NCBI GenBank assembly: GCA_022497155.1
Contig: MU385737.1
Location: 62,001 to 126,000 of the forward strand
Direction of reading: 5' to 3'
From: Whalleya microplaca
Lineage: Eukaryota > Ascomycota > Sordariomycetes > Xylariales > Xylariaceae
Length of the DNA stretch: 64,000 nucleotides
This document shows, in pieces, positions 1 through 10,842 of the stretch. How positions within the stretch are numbered: the first letter of the stretch is position 1; every line of letters starts with the position of its first letter. Both the position numbers and the translations under genes were made by a program. The notes under the pieces are model-generated. The model was not told where the DNA came from. It did not search any database and saw only the letters and a program-made list of their open reading frames with translations.

Positions 1-378
1 TATCGAAAATGAGCATATATGCTTGAACGCTTAAGTCCATGATCGTGAAGTCCATAACTTCATGTAAGGCATGGCGCTGGCGTAAAGCTGCATAGAACGA
101 CAACACTTAGCAGAGACCTACGAGTTCTGGTTCCAAACAATCGGTAGCTGCCCTCATGAGAACCAGCAATCGCCCAACCACTGGAGGCCACTCTTTTCGG
201 GACTAGCTGACTGGAGTGAAGGCTTCCGGAATATTGATTGAACGAGCTCGTCTTGATTCTCATCGATCCGACAGGGGTTGGCACATGGAGGCAAACTGAC
301 CCGAAAGCAAGACTTAGGCCATATGTCAACGAACCCGCGAGACGGCTGCATTGTCTAATTGCAAGACATTGCGAAGTT
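1..378. other. Intergenic, 3' flank of QTRT2-like gene
   Basis: I see no supported gene here. It is the downstream flank of the minus-strand gene that ends at 379. The open frames in it are short and have no family resemblance. Confidence 0.5.
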
Positions 379-1909
379 TCACTTGTCAATCTCAGCGAAC
401 CCCTTCTCGTCTAATTCTTTAGCATTGGCTTCAGGGACGAGCGGTGTCTCAATGCCCTCCTTTGCAATGCCCGTCACGGCTCGCCCTGCTATTTCTGCAG
501 CGAGAGCCGGGTCCGGCGTATCGTGTCCACCATATTTCTCCCAGGCGGGACGATTGATCTTCGGTTGTCCCGCTTCAGTCTTGAGGTGAAAGCCTCGAGC
601 CCGCGGTCGTTCTCCCGTGCCTTTTGGAAGATCCAGTTCATATGTCCTGTAGAAGCGATCGCATCCTTCCTCGAACGTTGAAGGCTCGGCTGTAAGCGCC
701 GCTCGGATACCGGCGAAGAAGTCGCTCATGACATGGTGGTTGTGGATCTGGAGAAGAGTCCACCCGAGCATTTCCTTGGCGTTCAGTAGATGGTGCAAGT
801 AAGCGCGGTGATGCTTCGTGCAGGTATAGCATTTGCATCCGTCCAACAGCGGCCCAAGCGACACTTGGTGCTCGGAGGACCACATATTCGTCCCTAGGGG
901 ATATACACCCTCACTTGGAGGCGGAGATGGTGGGAACGAGAAGGCAAGGGCGATACCAGCATCTGAACAGTTGTTTATGAAGGGCAACGTGAAAATGTCA
1001 ACTCCCAACTGGACTTGTCGAAGGATTTCCCGCGGGGATGCGATGAAATCCAGAGAAAGCCGTGGGAGGGGTGCCAACGAACGGTGCTCGCTCAAGTCGA
1101 CGAGAATATCTGTGTCATACAATGCTAGACCTGATAGCTTCTTAGCATGATCCTGATCTAGACGATTCAGATATTCCCATTGTATTGGGTAGGAAACCGG
1201 CAGCAGAGGGGCAAAGACGCAATATTCCGCAACATCATCTTCCTCAGAAGACATGAGCCCTAAGAATTGGGCGAGCCAATCTTCTGTCCGTTCTACCATT
1301 CGAAGCTGCCGTTTTGCATTTGGAAGTCCTTGTCCAAACGTTAGGTCGGCTAGCGGGATAGTGATATCTGGCTTGAGAATATCGCTGGCACGTTGATAGT
1401 CCTCAGTGCTCAACGACTGAAAGCCGGTTGAGGTGTAGGTAGAAATATAGTTTCGGCCATTTCCCATGGGGGCAATGACCGCTGGATGTCGCCGAGCACC
1501 CAGTACTGTGATTGTAGATGCGGACGTCGCGGTAAATTCACGTAGAGGATCTTTACTCCCTAACTCATATACCGCAGGTTCGGCCCCTTTTTGAATCTGT
1601 GACCTTTCTATGACTGCCTCCCTCGTCAGTACTCCCAGTATAAAAGGCAAATAGGCCCTTTCACCCACAGTCTTCTAAGGCCATGTATGAGCCCGCAAGG
1701 TTACTATACTTGGAGGCAATGTCAGGGGTTACATGCGGAATCACGCCTCGCGATGTGAGGCCGAAGAAGTTCGGAGTATCAACCGGCTTTCTCTTTGGAA
1801 GCGCTAGTCGCCCTACTCTGGGGCCTACGCTCTCGGCTGCAGCATGCTTGAGTACATTGAACATTCCGTGTTCAGAGTTCTGGTCTGTCATTGTGTATGA
1901 CTGGGTCAC
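379..1909 (-). CDS. Queuine tRNA-ribosyltransferase accessory subunit 2 (QTRT2/QTRTD1-like)
   Basis: Non-catalytic partner of the eukaryotic tRNA-guanine transglycosylase heterodimer, which places queuine at G34 of Asn, Asp, His and Tyr tRNAs; the family is found at the cytosol/mitochondrial outer face. Two exons: 1669-1909 and 379-1613. The 55-nt intron 1614-1668 has a GTGGGT donor, a CTGAC branch and a GCAG acceptor. Splicing restores the conserved run MALEDFIERSQ, which neither unspliced frame contains. The product is 491 aa if the first ATG is used; a second ATG lies six codons in. A zinc-binding C-x-C-x2-C motif (CKCYTC, from about residue 340) is followed about 25 residues later by the histidine-rich HNHH, as in TGT-family proteins. 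The GARRHPAVIAPMGNG segment is also typical of the family. The catalytic QTRT1 partner is not in this window. Family call seen by motif; assignment to the accessory subunit is by overall resemblance. Confidence 0.88.
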
Positions 1910-2857
1910 CGCTTCGGTTTATAGATGGAGCCACTATGTTGAGGCATGGAGTGAGATCAGTAGGCACAGTTCTAGTGGGACTTGTCATACGACAAGGCTA
2001 TGAACCGATGATTGCAAGACCGATGGAGCCTTAGGTACCAGGTCTGTAACTCTCAACTTATCAACCGTTCTTTGACGTTCTCGGTAATTAGGCGCCTGAA
2101 GCTATTAGCAGTGGACTGAGCTGGGTTTTCATGCAACTTTCAGGTGAAAATATAATAATATGCACACGCCGGGTGTCAATTAAACTTAGGTGTTGATTGC
2201 CTTAGACTGGACTGATCGGATCTTAGAGGTGCCGTATTCCGGATTCCGGATTCTGGCATCATGATTACCTAAACAATTCCGATCTGGGAACTCAACCCAC
2301 CACAAGCGGCCCTTTCCTTCCACTTACCTAATCCGTATTACGTACCTAAGGATGTACATATACGGAGTACATACGCAGGTACCTGTGTTAGCGCCGGGCC
2401 AGTCGGCTGCAACGGAGGGGCTGAAATCCACTGTTTCCTGCCTAGTGGCCAATCATGAAACACACTGCGTATCCCACGGGGCTGGAGCTGGCTCATCTAT
2501 TCGCGTCCCGCCCGCTTCGTCCCTCTAGTCCAGGTCCCAACCCAAACATGGCATGCCGGTCATAGGCTGAGCAGGTTCTCGTCAGCTTGTATTCCGTATC
2601 CCTTCATGCTTTTTAAGTTATTAACTGCATACTACTTGTACTTGCATGCTTACATCTCTCGCCGTGCATAATCTGTATCTATTATATACTTATGTATCTC
2701 CTAGCTCTACCGGTGGTTTCGCGATCTCTTAGCTAGTATATGGCCATAGTTTCTTGACCACGTAAGTCGATTCCTAATGCGCCGCTCTGTGCGGAGGCAA
2801 CAAGCGCCATTGGGTTTAGGTTGCTGACAGATACCGCGCAATATATAGTCGTATATA
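1910..2857. other. Divergent intergenic region between QTRT2-like and LCCL genes
   Basis: About 950 bases shared as 5' flank by two divergently transcribed genes. I see no coding signal. The region holds tracts such as GTACATATACGGAGTACATA near 2353, and AT-rich stretches at 2130-2170 and 2600-2720. It presumably carries both promoters; no specific binding site can be named. Confidence 0.5.
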
Positions 2858-4873
2858 ATGAGCCATCAGATGACCGACACCCGCCCAACCTCGCCCGACG
2901 TTGAGCAGCAGCAGCAGCAGCCGTCGCCGCCGCCGCCGCAGCAGCACGCCGGCGATTCTTCGTCGCATCCAGACGCTCCGCTGGCCGTAGCCGAGGATCT
3001 CGATTTCGGCGAACAGAACGACGACGACGACCCACCAACTCCGCGCTTCATGCAGGACCAGGGCGCGTGGAAACGTTGGAAATGGGTTCCCTATCCCGTT
3101 CGCAAGTTTGGCACGAGTGCCGTCAGGTGGATCAAGGGACCGCCGAGTCCGAAGGTCTGGAAGATCGAGCCCTTCCTCCCCGTCGTCCAACACGCTCCGC
3201 TCCGTCTGGTCGACAGGTTCATCTCGCAGAAGAAACACAAATTCCTACTATACCTGGGCTATGCTGCCGTGTGGATCATCACCTTTGCGATTGTCATGTG
3301 GCGGGGTCAAGTCGCTTCTGAGATAGCGACCTGGGGCCAGCCCCAAGACATCAGCTGTGGTGCGGCATATTGGAGTCGCAGTAACCAATGCGGTCTTAAC
3401 GGTGTAGACTGTAGGCCGTTCAACGGCAGCGGCTTCGCCTTTCGGTGTCCCTCTAACTGTGCTAGCTACAAAGTCCTTAACCCCAGAGCAGTTGGCGATC
3501 AAGAGATCGTCTACGCCCCGCTGGTCGTCGGCGGACCTCCCGATCCGGCCAATGAGGAAAATCCAATCTATAGGGGCGATTCGTTCATCTGCGGAGCTGC
3601 TGTTCACTCAGGCTTTGTTTCTGACTCCTACGGGGGCTGCGGGGTCGTCTCACTGGTCGGGGAACACTCGAACTTTGTTAGCACAGTAAGACATGGTATC
3701 AAGAGCATTGGCTTTGATTCCTACTTCCCACTGTCCATCACATTTTTACCCGGTATAGAATGCGAAGCTAGAGACACTAGATGGTCTCTGTTGGCTGTGT
3801 CGGTAGTGTTCACTACAGTCTTGTCCCTATTCACCGCCTCGTCGGCGGTGTTCTTCTTCACTACATTTGTCGGGATATTCTGGCAAGTGGGTATGGCATC
3901 GGATCCACCATCTCATTCGTCAATCGCTGGGCTATTCTCCGATATCTTGGGGAAGTTCCTCCCTGCTATGTTTTGCGCCTGGGTATTCTACGATAAGATG
4001 GGTGTCCGACGAACTCTCAGGGGCCTGACTGCTCAAGTGGAGAAGACAGTACTGTGGCTTGGCGGATGTTGGGTCGGTGCGCTCACTAACTATACGTTCG
4101 ACTTCATCCCAATCCAGCGATTATCTGGGCATGATCTTGAGCAGCAACCTGGCGCTAAGGCGGCGCTGGCTATCATTATTATTGTTCTCCTAGTCATCGC
4201 TGTCGGTCAAATCTGGAGTTTCCGACAAGAAGGGCGATTGGTGCGCTATCTCAAGCTATACGCTCTGTTCATTGTTGTCATCCTCATCTTCCTCGGACTG
4301 CCCAGCCTGAGCCTCCGCATCCATCATTACATACTGGCGCTACTCCTCTTGCCAGGCACCTCCATGCAGACCCGCCCGTCTCTGCTATATCAAGGCATTC
4401 TTGTCGGACTGTTCATCAACGGCATAGCTCGCTGGGGTTTCGATCCGGTCCTTCAGACGTCCGTAGCCCTGCAGGGTGATTCCCAACTGGGCTCACCACT
4501 CCCCGCCATCCTCGCACCAGTCATCAACACCACGCTAGCGACGATAACATTCCAATGGAAGCCGGCGCCAGGGCCGCGATACGACGGCATCAGCGTGCTA
4601 GTGAACGACGTCGAGCGGTTCCGCGGGTTCTTCGACGACGACGAAGAAGGCGACCATTTCACGTGGACGCGCGAGAACGGGACGGACGCGAACGAGTACT
4701 TCCGGTTCGCTTTCATGTCGGGGACGACGAGCGGCGACTACACGAAGGCCGGTATCTGGAATACCGACCTCGAATGGGTCGACATGCAGCCCGGGCCCTC
4801 CAAGATCAAGGCTCGAGATGTGGCGAGGGACGAAATGCAACCGGTGCCGCGTGCTTTGTGGAAACGGCAGTAG
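2858..4873 (+). CDS. LCCL domain-containing multi-pass membrane protein
   Basis: Fungal LCCL-domain membrane protein, 671 aa in a single exon. Residues 1-70 are a low-complexity, Gln/Pro-rich and then acidic cytosolic tail. A membrane segment near residues 127-150 (FLLYLGYAAVWIITFAIVMW) precedes a cysteine-rich region (about 160-290) with the LCCL hallmark YRGDSFICGAAVHSG and a GGCGVV turn. About seven further hydrophobic segments follow up to about residue 545, then a soluble C-terminal domain. The LCCL module is thought to bind ligands outside the cell or in the lumen; what this fungal family does is not established. I chose the ATG at 2858, with a second in-frame ATG four codons later. The neighbouring gene is divergent, so no operon-like link is implied. 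Confidence 0.88.
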   Translation: MSHQMTDTRPTSPDVEQQQQQPSPPPPQQHAGDSSSHPDAPLAVAEDLDFGEQNDDDDPPTPRFMQDQGAWKRWKWVPYPVRKFGTSAVRWIKGPPSPKVWKIEPFLPVVQHAPLRLVDRFISQKKHKFLLYLGYAAVWIITFAIVMWRGQVASEIATWGQPQDISCGAAYWSRSNQCGLNGVDCRPFNGSGFAFRCPSNCASYKVLNPRAVGDQEIVYAPLVVGGPPDPANEENPIYRGDSFICGAAVHSGFVSDSYGGCGVVSLVGEHSNFVSTVRHGIKSIGFDSYFPLSITFLPGIECEARDTRWSLLAVSVVFTTVLSLFTASSAVFFFTTFVGIFWQVGMASDPPSHSSIAGLFSDILGKFLPAMFCAWVFYDKMGVRRTLRGLTAQVEKTVLWLGGCWVGALTNYTFDFIPIQRLSGHDLEQQPGAKAALAIIIIVLLVIAVGQIWSFRQEGRLVRYLKLYALFIVVILIFLGLPSLSLRIHHYILALLLLPGTSMQTRPSLLYQGILVGLFINGIARWGFDPVLQTSVALQGDSQLGSPLPAILAPVINTTLATITFQWKPAPGPRYDGISVLVNDVERFRGFFDDDEEGDHFTWTRENGTDANEYFRFAFMSGTTSGDYTKAGIWNTDLEWVDMQPGPSKIKARDVARDEMQPVPRALWKRQ

Positions 4874-5489
4874 GACTGTAGACAGTTGACTAGTACGTAC
4901 TCAAATCACTAATGCAAATCTATGCGCATACATACTGCGGTATTTGTGCATCATGTTTTGTGTCTTGTAGCAATATGTTAGAGATGTCTTCAAATTTTTA
5001 TATTACGCCCAGTCTAGTACCTATACGTGACATTCGCATTAATTTACCTACAGATACCCTATCCAAGTAGAAAAGGCAAGTTCATATGCTTTGTTATCAT
5101 ATCCCTCGTGACCTCACTGAGGCCTCAAGTATTCAAGTTCATGGAGGGTCATATCACGTTATGCTAATGGCGACACAAATTTAATGGGAATGGCATAATA
5201 TGCCACAAGTATTATTTCAGTTGAGATGGAGCGGTGTACCGCTTCATATAAAATTCGGCTCTATAGTAATATCCATGTGCAGCAAACCTTTTGATTTTCT
5301 TTTTTTAATTTTTTTTTGGTTGGGCGCAGAGGGGGGACCCCTTTTTCCTCGATTTAGGAGCATTCACAAAGTGAAGTTTTGTAGAATGCTACCCATATGA
5401 CACCCTTTCTGTACACGATTCTAACGGAGTGCCGAATCTTGAGAGCTTGCTATCTGTCTCACTACCACCATCTCTCCTTTAGGTATTTG
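4874..5489. other. Intergenic between convergent LCCL and F-box/ankyrin genes
   Basis: Convergent 3' flanks of the LCCL and F-box/ankyrin genes. AT-rich, with T-rich runs at 5288-5320 followed by a GGGGGGACCCC block near 5332. No gene is supported. Confidence 0.5.
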
Positions 5490-7019
5490 TCATGGGAGAG
5501 CTAACTCGGCATTCTCATAACCATGCCATCTGAAACGCACAGGCTCCTTGCGTTGACGCAAAAGCTGAATCAAGCGTTCTTGGCCTCTACATCCCTCAGC
5601 CCTTGCACAGTATGTGGGGTTCGCATCGACGACGACATCGCAGAGTTCCCCGAAAGAACGGATATCGACCGTTGGTAGCGCTTCCAGCAGCACATCTATG
5701 GTCACAAGACCTCGGCTTCCAACACCAGCTGCCCTTCTCGCCATGGGGCACAATTGCCTCCATATCTTCTTCAGCAGAGCCAGGATTGGGTCGCCGGCGA
5801 ATCGGGCTGGGGCCGTCGATGCGCCGTGGTCTATCAGTGCCTTAAAGCATCTGAGCATCCGACCGCTAGTCACGCACCTCCGCTTTGCCCACGCCTTGGA
5901 ACGTAGCAAGACGTCAATTGGTCGCGTGAGAGCCCGTTTCCCTTTCAGGTTATTTTTCAGGGTAATAATTCCAGCTATTTCCCCAACGCCGTTGGGGTTG
6001 GCGCCTAGGCGTAACAGAGTCTCGATGGTAAGTGGATTAGCCGCATCGCAAGCTTCGAGCAACGGGGTCGTGTAATTCCCGGGTCGAAGGCTGTCGATGT
6101 CGAGGCCACCTCTAACCAGAGCGGCAATTTCTCTCCACCCGCTGGGGTTGGCGCCTAGGCTTAACTGGGTGTTGACGGTCAGTGGGTGATGCTCGTCATA
6201 AGCTTCGAGCGACGTCTTGAAATCCCAGCGTCGAATGTTGTCGACATCGAGGCCATCTTTGACCAGAGTGACAATGGTATCGGCGTGGGATGGGTCCTCA
6301 ACATACCTAGCTAGTCGGTGGATGTCTCCCGGACTTGGTGTACACCCACGGTTGAGCAGGAGGCGGAGCATAGCAGCCGACTTCACACAGTGGATTGTCA
6401 GTAGCCCAAACGTCTCTGCGTCGAAAGCCTCCACGAATACCTCGTGGTCTAGCAGAAGCTGGACACAGCTGACCTTATCCGCCCTGACCGCCGCAGCCAA
6501 CAACCAAAACTGAGCCCCCCCTAGAGTATCAAGCCTATCATCCATCAGTCCCTCGAGAGGAATAACCTCTAGCAGGAACTTGAAACTTGCGCTGCTGCGA
6601 CGAGCCGCTAGCTCGAATAGGTCCAGCTGGGGCATTGCAGGCTCGCCCCAATCCTTCACGATGGTGCGCCCTGTGCGGTCTGTCAGCCTGTGGATCATGT
6701 GCAGCATAGGAACATTACCGGTCTTTACCGCATGAATCAGAGGAGCCTGGGCCCTCGTCTTGTTCGGATCAAAGAGGATCCTCTTCCAAACACAGGGGTC
6801 AATCATGGCATATAGGTCTAGACTGGCAAGGCCGAAGTCGAGTTGGCCCTGAGGCGAGAGATAATTTGATATCTGGAAGAGAACATCCAATGGGAGCTTC
6901 TGTGGAGAAGATATTTTCAATTCTTGCATCTCTTGAGGAGTCTGTATATGTCTCTTTGAAAGTTGTGGTGATCTTGGAAGATTGGCCTTTCTAGCTTTCA
7001 TGAACAGGACAACAGTCAT
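5490..7019 (-). CDS. F-box and ankyrin-repeat protein
   Basis: Predicted substrate-receptor type F-box protein, 509 aa from the ATG at 7019 (the frame is open a little further upstream but only from a TTG). The F-box lies near residues 45-85 (LPLDVLFQISNYLSPQGQLD ... CVWKRILFD). Ankyrin-like units follow (PLIHAVKTGNVPMLHMIHRL; FWLLAAAVRADKVSCVQLLL; LLTIHCVKSAAMLRLLLNRG). The middle contains two adjacent, similar units of about 43 residues, each carrying LxLGAN P, a G(L)DID/DVDN segment and an LLEA or SLEA helix. At DNA level they form a tandem repeat across roughly 5985-6260. F-box proteins normally bind Skp1 in SCF ubiquitin ligases while ankyrins bind the target; the target here cannot be told. 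The C-terminal third is not recognised. Confidence 0.75.
   Translation of the reverse strand: MTVVLFMKARKANLPRSPQLSKRHIQTPQEMQELKISSPQKLPLDVLFQISNYLSPQGQLDFGLASLDLYAMIDPCVWKRILFDPNKTRAQAPLIHAVKTGNVPMLHMIHRLTDRTGRTIVKDWGEPAMPQLDLFELAARRSSASFKFLLEVIPLEGLMDDRLDTLGGAQFWLLAAAVRADKVSCVQLLLDHEVFVEAFDAETFGLLTIHCVKSAAMLRLLLNRGCTPSPGDIHRLARYVEDPSHADTIVTLVKDGLDVDNIRRWDFKTSLEAYDEHHPLTVNTQLSLGANPSGWREIAALVRGGLDIDSLRPGNYTTPLLEACDAANPLTIETLLRLGANPNGVGEIAGIITLKNNLKGKRALTRPIDVLLRSKAWAKRRCVTSGRMLRCFKALIDHGASTAPARFAGDPILALLKKIWRQLCPMARRAAGVGSRGLVTIDVLLEALPTVDIRSFGELCDVVVDANPTYCARAEGCRGQERLIQLLRQRKEPVRFRWHGYENAELALP
5985..6260 (-). repeat. Tandem ~130-bp duplication inside the F-box/ankyrin gene
   Basis: Two neighbouring segments of about 130 bp share long runs, including GTTGGGGTTGGCGCCTAGGC near 5993, repeated near 6145 with one change. 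They encode successive ankyrin-like units that keep the same frame, so the duplication adds a repeat unit without breaking the gene. Confidence 0.65.
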
Positions 7020-7521
7020 AACCCGATGCTCTTTATACAAGCTTGCCTCCTGTGGATGATATCAGACAGGGGTATTGTAGTGGAACAATAGGTCTTTGTC
7101 TCCAGCTGTGATGACAACAGCGTTGAACAACACTCCTGCGTAAAGTCGTTTTTCAGTAAGCTTTGTTGTCGACTGTGCACAGTTCCTTTGCTGTACAGAT
7201 GAATTCCTCCTAAGCACGTTAGCAATTTAAAAGTAGAATTATTTTGTGTGGCATGCATTGGTTTTCATGGAATAGTATTCGGCGCATTTCTGAGTGTTGT
7301 CACTGTCTAGGTGATCTTCTGCCACTGTGTGAGGAGATCCTATTTAAATACAGAGCACTTCGGGCGGCTATTCATCTGAGCTCTATATAAGCGGGGGTAA
7401 GTAACAATTACCCCTATGGTGACAACTACCTGTTATGTTTCAATGTTGCTATTCAAATATTGAACGAGTGAATATATCCTATCCCCTATGACTTACTCAA
7501 CTTCTAGACTTGTATACGTGT
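7020..7521. other. Intergenic 5' flank of F-box/ankyrin gene, with a copied promoter-like segment
   Basis: About 500 bases with no supported gene. The part from 7328 to 7432 is the first copy of a promoter-like sequence that recurs at 9985-10092 (listed separately). It is in plus orientation, pointing away from the minus-strand F-box gene. Confidence 0.5.
7328..7432 (+). repeat. Promoter-like segment, copy 1 (pair with 9985-10092)
   Basis: Begins GAGGAGATCCTATTTAAATA and carries a TATATAAGC box. It matches 9985-10092 over about 100 bp with roughly three quarters of positions identical by eye. The second copy lies directly upstream of the F-box pseudogene, but no F-box frame follows this copy. 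Many of the differences are C/T or G/A changes. Confidence 0.6.
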
Positions 7522-8745
7522 CTAAACAGATTCCTCCTTTGTGTCTCGGAAACGATGATCTTCAAATTGCGGGGGGAGGACACCACCAGCCACCTCAGCA
7601 GTCTGTGCAAAGGCCCTAATCTCGGCCTCTTCCGCATCACTAAGGGAGACCTCAAGAGCAGCCCAGTTCTCCTCCAAGTATTTGAGTTTCTTCGTCCCTG
7701 GAATGGGAATAATATCATCGCCCTGCTTCAGCAGCCAAGCCAGAGCGAGCTGAGAAACAGTGCAACCCTTTTTATCAGCCAATGTTTTGAACTGGTTGAC
7801 AACCTTGACATTTTGCTCTCGGTTGGCCTCCTGGAAACGAGGCATGGCATGCGGGCGGAAGTCGGTGTTATCCCCTGATGCTTCGCCTTTGCTAAAGGTC
7901 GAGGTAAGTATACCTCGCCCGAGCGGCGACGATACTACGACGGCAACCCCGAGTTCACGACAAGTAGCTAGGAGGTTGGTGCCAGCCGGACCCTCAATCT
8001 CTCGGGTAAACACACCGTATTCTGTCTGGACGGCATCAACGTGTGCGACGCGGCATGCTCGGCGCAGCGTATCAGAGGAAACGAAGGACAGTCCAATGTA
8101 CTTGATTTTTCCCTCCCTGTGGTATAGTCGTAAGTCAAGAGGAACATATAAATGTCTATGTATTTAATAGATCGCTAACACCTACGATTTTAACTCTGCT
8201 AGGGCTCGCATCGTCTCCTCAACAGGTGTCTCTGGGTTGGCGTTGTGCATGTAGTCTCATTATTACGGTCAGCAAGGCTTATGGAACGTGGATGCAGAGA
8301 AGAAGCTTACAAAGGTCAATGTAATCAACCCCAAGGATCCTAAGACTCTCCTCACAAGCTTTCCTGCAATATGCAGCAGATGTATCGACCGCGAAGGTCT
8401 TGTCTCCTTTGATGTGTCCGAACTTGTCTGCGAGGAAGATTTGGTCGCGTTTCCCAGTCCGTTTAAACCATTTGCCCAAAAGCAGTTCGCTATCCGCATA
8501 GAGACTAAGTTCACGTAGTTAACAACATTGCGACGAGCTTACAGACGTTATCTCAGAGAAACTCACTCAGCAGTATCCCAGAAAGTTGCCCCTAGCTCAA
8601 CAGCACGATCGAGAATAGCAAATCGTTCTTCATCACCGGGAGCTCTGCCGTAAGCATGAGACAGACCCATCAGTCCAAAGCCCAGGGCTGCTACCTGTGG
8701 GCCGTTTTGCCCCAGCTGGCGAAGGTGAACAGTATTGGTAGGCAT
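7522..8745 (-). CDS. Aldo-keto reductase, four exons
   Basis: NAD(P)H-dependent aldo-keto reductase (yakc/AKR13-like family), 345 aa, predicted cytosolic. Exons: 8567-8745, 8311-8504, 8186-8255 and 7522-8116. The introns (62, 55 and 69 nt) have GTGAGT, GTAAGC and GTAGGT donors. Splicing joins WDTA+DLYADSELLLG, VDYIDL+YYMHNANPETP and LAELKS+EGKIKYIGLS, all conserved in the family. The catalytic tetrad is complete: Asp57, Tyr62, Lys87 (LADKFG) and His128 (YYMHNA). The C-terminal cofactor region has IPIPGTKKLKYLEENW. Such enzymes reduce aldehydes and ketones; the substrate cannot be told. No biosynthetic cluster genes are next to it. Confidence 0.92.
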
Positions 8746-9445
8746 GTTGAGACGAAGTGAGTAATATATTGTTTAATATTATTGTTTTCTGTGGTATCTT
8801 CATAACATCGAAGAAGACTCGAGCGTTACATTTATATTGACCAGGCCGCTGGCGAGGCCATGCCGTGTCAGCCAGTCTCAGTATAGTCTCCATAAATCGA
8901 GATCTATGAATACTATCATTAGAGTCCGTGAGGGTCGTTAAAACTAGATCCCGATGACTCAACGGCGTGTCTGATGACTCGTGTAACCTGTTCTATACAT
9001 TGTCGGTAATCTGCCCTATGCAAATATAGATATATAATTGACCAATCAGCATTCAGAGTTTCCGAGCGGGCCAATCCCAGCGAATGGAAGATCTTATATG
9101 TAAACTAATGGGATTTTGGTGGGTCGTATAGATCCCCCTTAAAATATTAACCAATCAAGCATTCAACCCAAGTGTTGCTGAAGCTTATTGCAGTGCATGG
9201 TAGTATCTATGAAATATCGTCTAATTGATGTTTGTAAATCCCATATGGTACTTCACATTAAATATTGTCAAAGATTCATATGTTTGTTAAGGTACGTAGA
9301 TGTGTGTATGCTGTGCAACCCGGTATTTCACTTCAAATCAACCACAGGCCAATGGATGACGCGTCAGCTCGGTGTTATTCAGCTATCTCAATCTCCCAGA
9401 ATCTGGAAACTTAATCCTCTCAGAACAGCTCTCTGTGTGGAGATC
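8746..9445. other. AT-rich intergenic region
   Basis: No gene is supported. The first few hundred bases are the 5' flank of the aldo-keto reductase, with several TATA-like runs (for example at 8762-8785). The remainder has stop codons throughout in all frames. Confidence 0.45.
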
Positions 9446-9600
9446 TGTCAATATGGGATAAAGTAATGAGGAGTGTAGTGACCTGATTAGTGCAAGGTGA
9501 AGCTATAGGAAGGTGGCGGAGCCCCTGACATATACATGTACAGTACAGGTAGCGGCCATACGTAGGCCTCAACCTCAGCCCTATAGGGCATAACTTAATA
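9446..9600 (-). repeat. TGTTAA-element copy A
   Basis: On the minus strand this reads from TATTAAGTTATGCCC to CCCATATTGACA. It aligns end to end with copies at 10843-11004 and 60354-60511, including CCTTCCTATAGCTTCACCTT. It has no coding capacity. Ends of the TG...CA type suggest a solo LTR or a short non-autonomous element. No clear target-site duplication is visible. Confidence 0.7.
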
Positions 9601-9984
9601 GACAGCTCCACGCAGCCGGGTTTACCCTCCTAGGATATATTCCTGGGAGCGAGAAATTCAAAAAACAGGAACAAGCTTGCAGCACACCCTCCTAACCCCA
9701 GCAAAAATGGAACGAAATTCCAAAGGAAAGTGTAATAAAGAAATTGCAGGACTATGGTAACTAAATTTATTCTAGATTGATAAATTCGTGAATCATAACA
9801 AAAAATAATGGTTAACTTCTAAATAAGATGTGTGGCCAGTCTATGTAGTAGGTTAGATGGTCAGTGCGCTTTGGCTGATGGCAAATATCACAGTTAATAT
9901 ACGACATAATTGACCTCTGAGTGCTGCCGTGATCGAAACTAGTCAGTCAGTTGTTGTAGCTGGCTAAGTGAACTTATCTCAATA
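9601..9984. other. AT-rich intergenic region
   Basis: Between repeat copy A and the promoter-like copy 2. I see no gene or RNA signal. Confidence 0.45.
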
Positions 9985-10092
9985 ATTAAGGAGATCCTAT
10001 TTAAATACAGAGCTTCTCAGAACGGCTATTTATCCGATATCCATATTAACAGGGGTAATTAACAACTGCTCCTATCATGACAGCAAACAATA
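9985..10092 (+). repeat. Promoter-like segment, copy 2
   Basis: Second copy of the segment at 7328-7432, here directly upstream of the F-box pseudogene, which suggests the shared sequence is an F-box family promoter. Relative to copy 1 it carries several G-to-A and C-to-T changes (for example GGGCGG to AGAACGG), consistent with RIP. Confidence 0.6.
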
Positions 10093-10842
10093 CCTTCTTG
10101 AAGTTGCTTGCTAGCCTGCCAGGCCTTCCCCCCCTTTCAATCTCATCCTAAAATTGACTCGTTCCGCCCATCATTCAAAACTACTGCTAGTATTCCCGGT
10201 GCTCTTCCTTCAGAGCTACTCCAAGAGATTTTCTCTGGACTGTATTTGCGCACTCTTACTCATTTTAGACGTGCCAATAGACGAGCTCTAGAGCTAAGTT
10301 GATTTCCTTCCATAATATAAAGCGACTATCGCATATGTAGGGAATGCACTTCGTGGCATTCTGGGCATCGAAGCTGGCGGTGGGAATTCTTGCCGAAGCT
10401 TATACGTAAGACTATGTTCGCCTGCATGTGAATAACGTGGCGATTTTGGCGGTTACCTCTATCTTTTTACATGCAAACGTGTTTGCTTTCTGTGTCTGAC
10501 ACAGGATAAATCATACCTCCTACTGTTGCCCAGTCATGCAAGCGCAATGTTTGAGCTGAACCGCCAGATTGTTGAAACGTTGCCTCCCATAAGAATCATA
10601 CCTGGCACCTACTCACCGAAGGAGAAGAAGGCTGTCCAGTGTGTATTGGTCGACTATGACTCCGCTATTCGTGCTCGCATTGCATCCCGTGGATCATTGA
10701 GCGCCATGAACAGGTACGCATCAGAGATAGAAGCTTATAACCTTCAAGGCTACCACGCAAGTTGCCCAACGGTCCCAGCAGCGCAGCAATCCGAATCCAC
10801 CACATGTCGAGTACGACGCCCTTGAGCTAATCATTTTGCTGG
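10093..10842 (+). pseudogene. F-box protein pseudogene, split by a repeat element
   Basis: Decayed F-box gene. Residual coding pieces are LPSELLQEIFSGLYLRTLTH plus FRRANRRALEL (10195-10302), then a NALRGILGIEAGG-like stretch near 10340, and a longer open piece at 10526-10825 with IRIIPGTYSPKEKKA, LVDYDSAIRARIASRGSLSA and EIEAYNLQGYHA. These pieces lie in different frames with in-frame stops. The coding trace runs up to ALELIILL at 10842, where repeat copy B begins. I recognise the order of motifs from a common fungal F-box family with a downstream conserved block. The sequence is non-functional as it stands. Confidence 0.65.
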
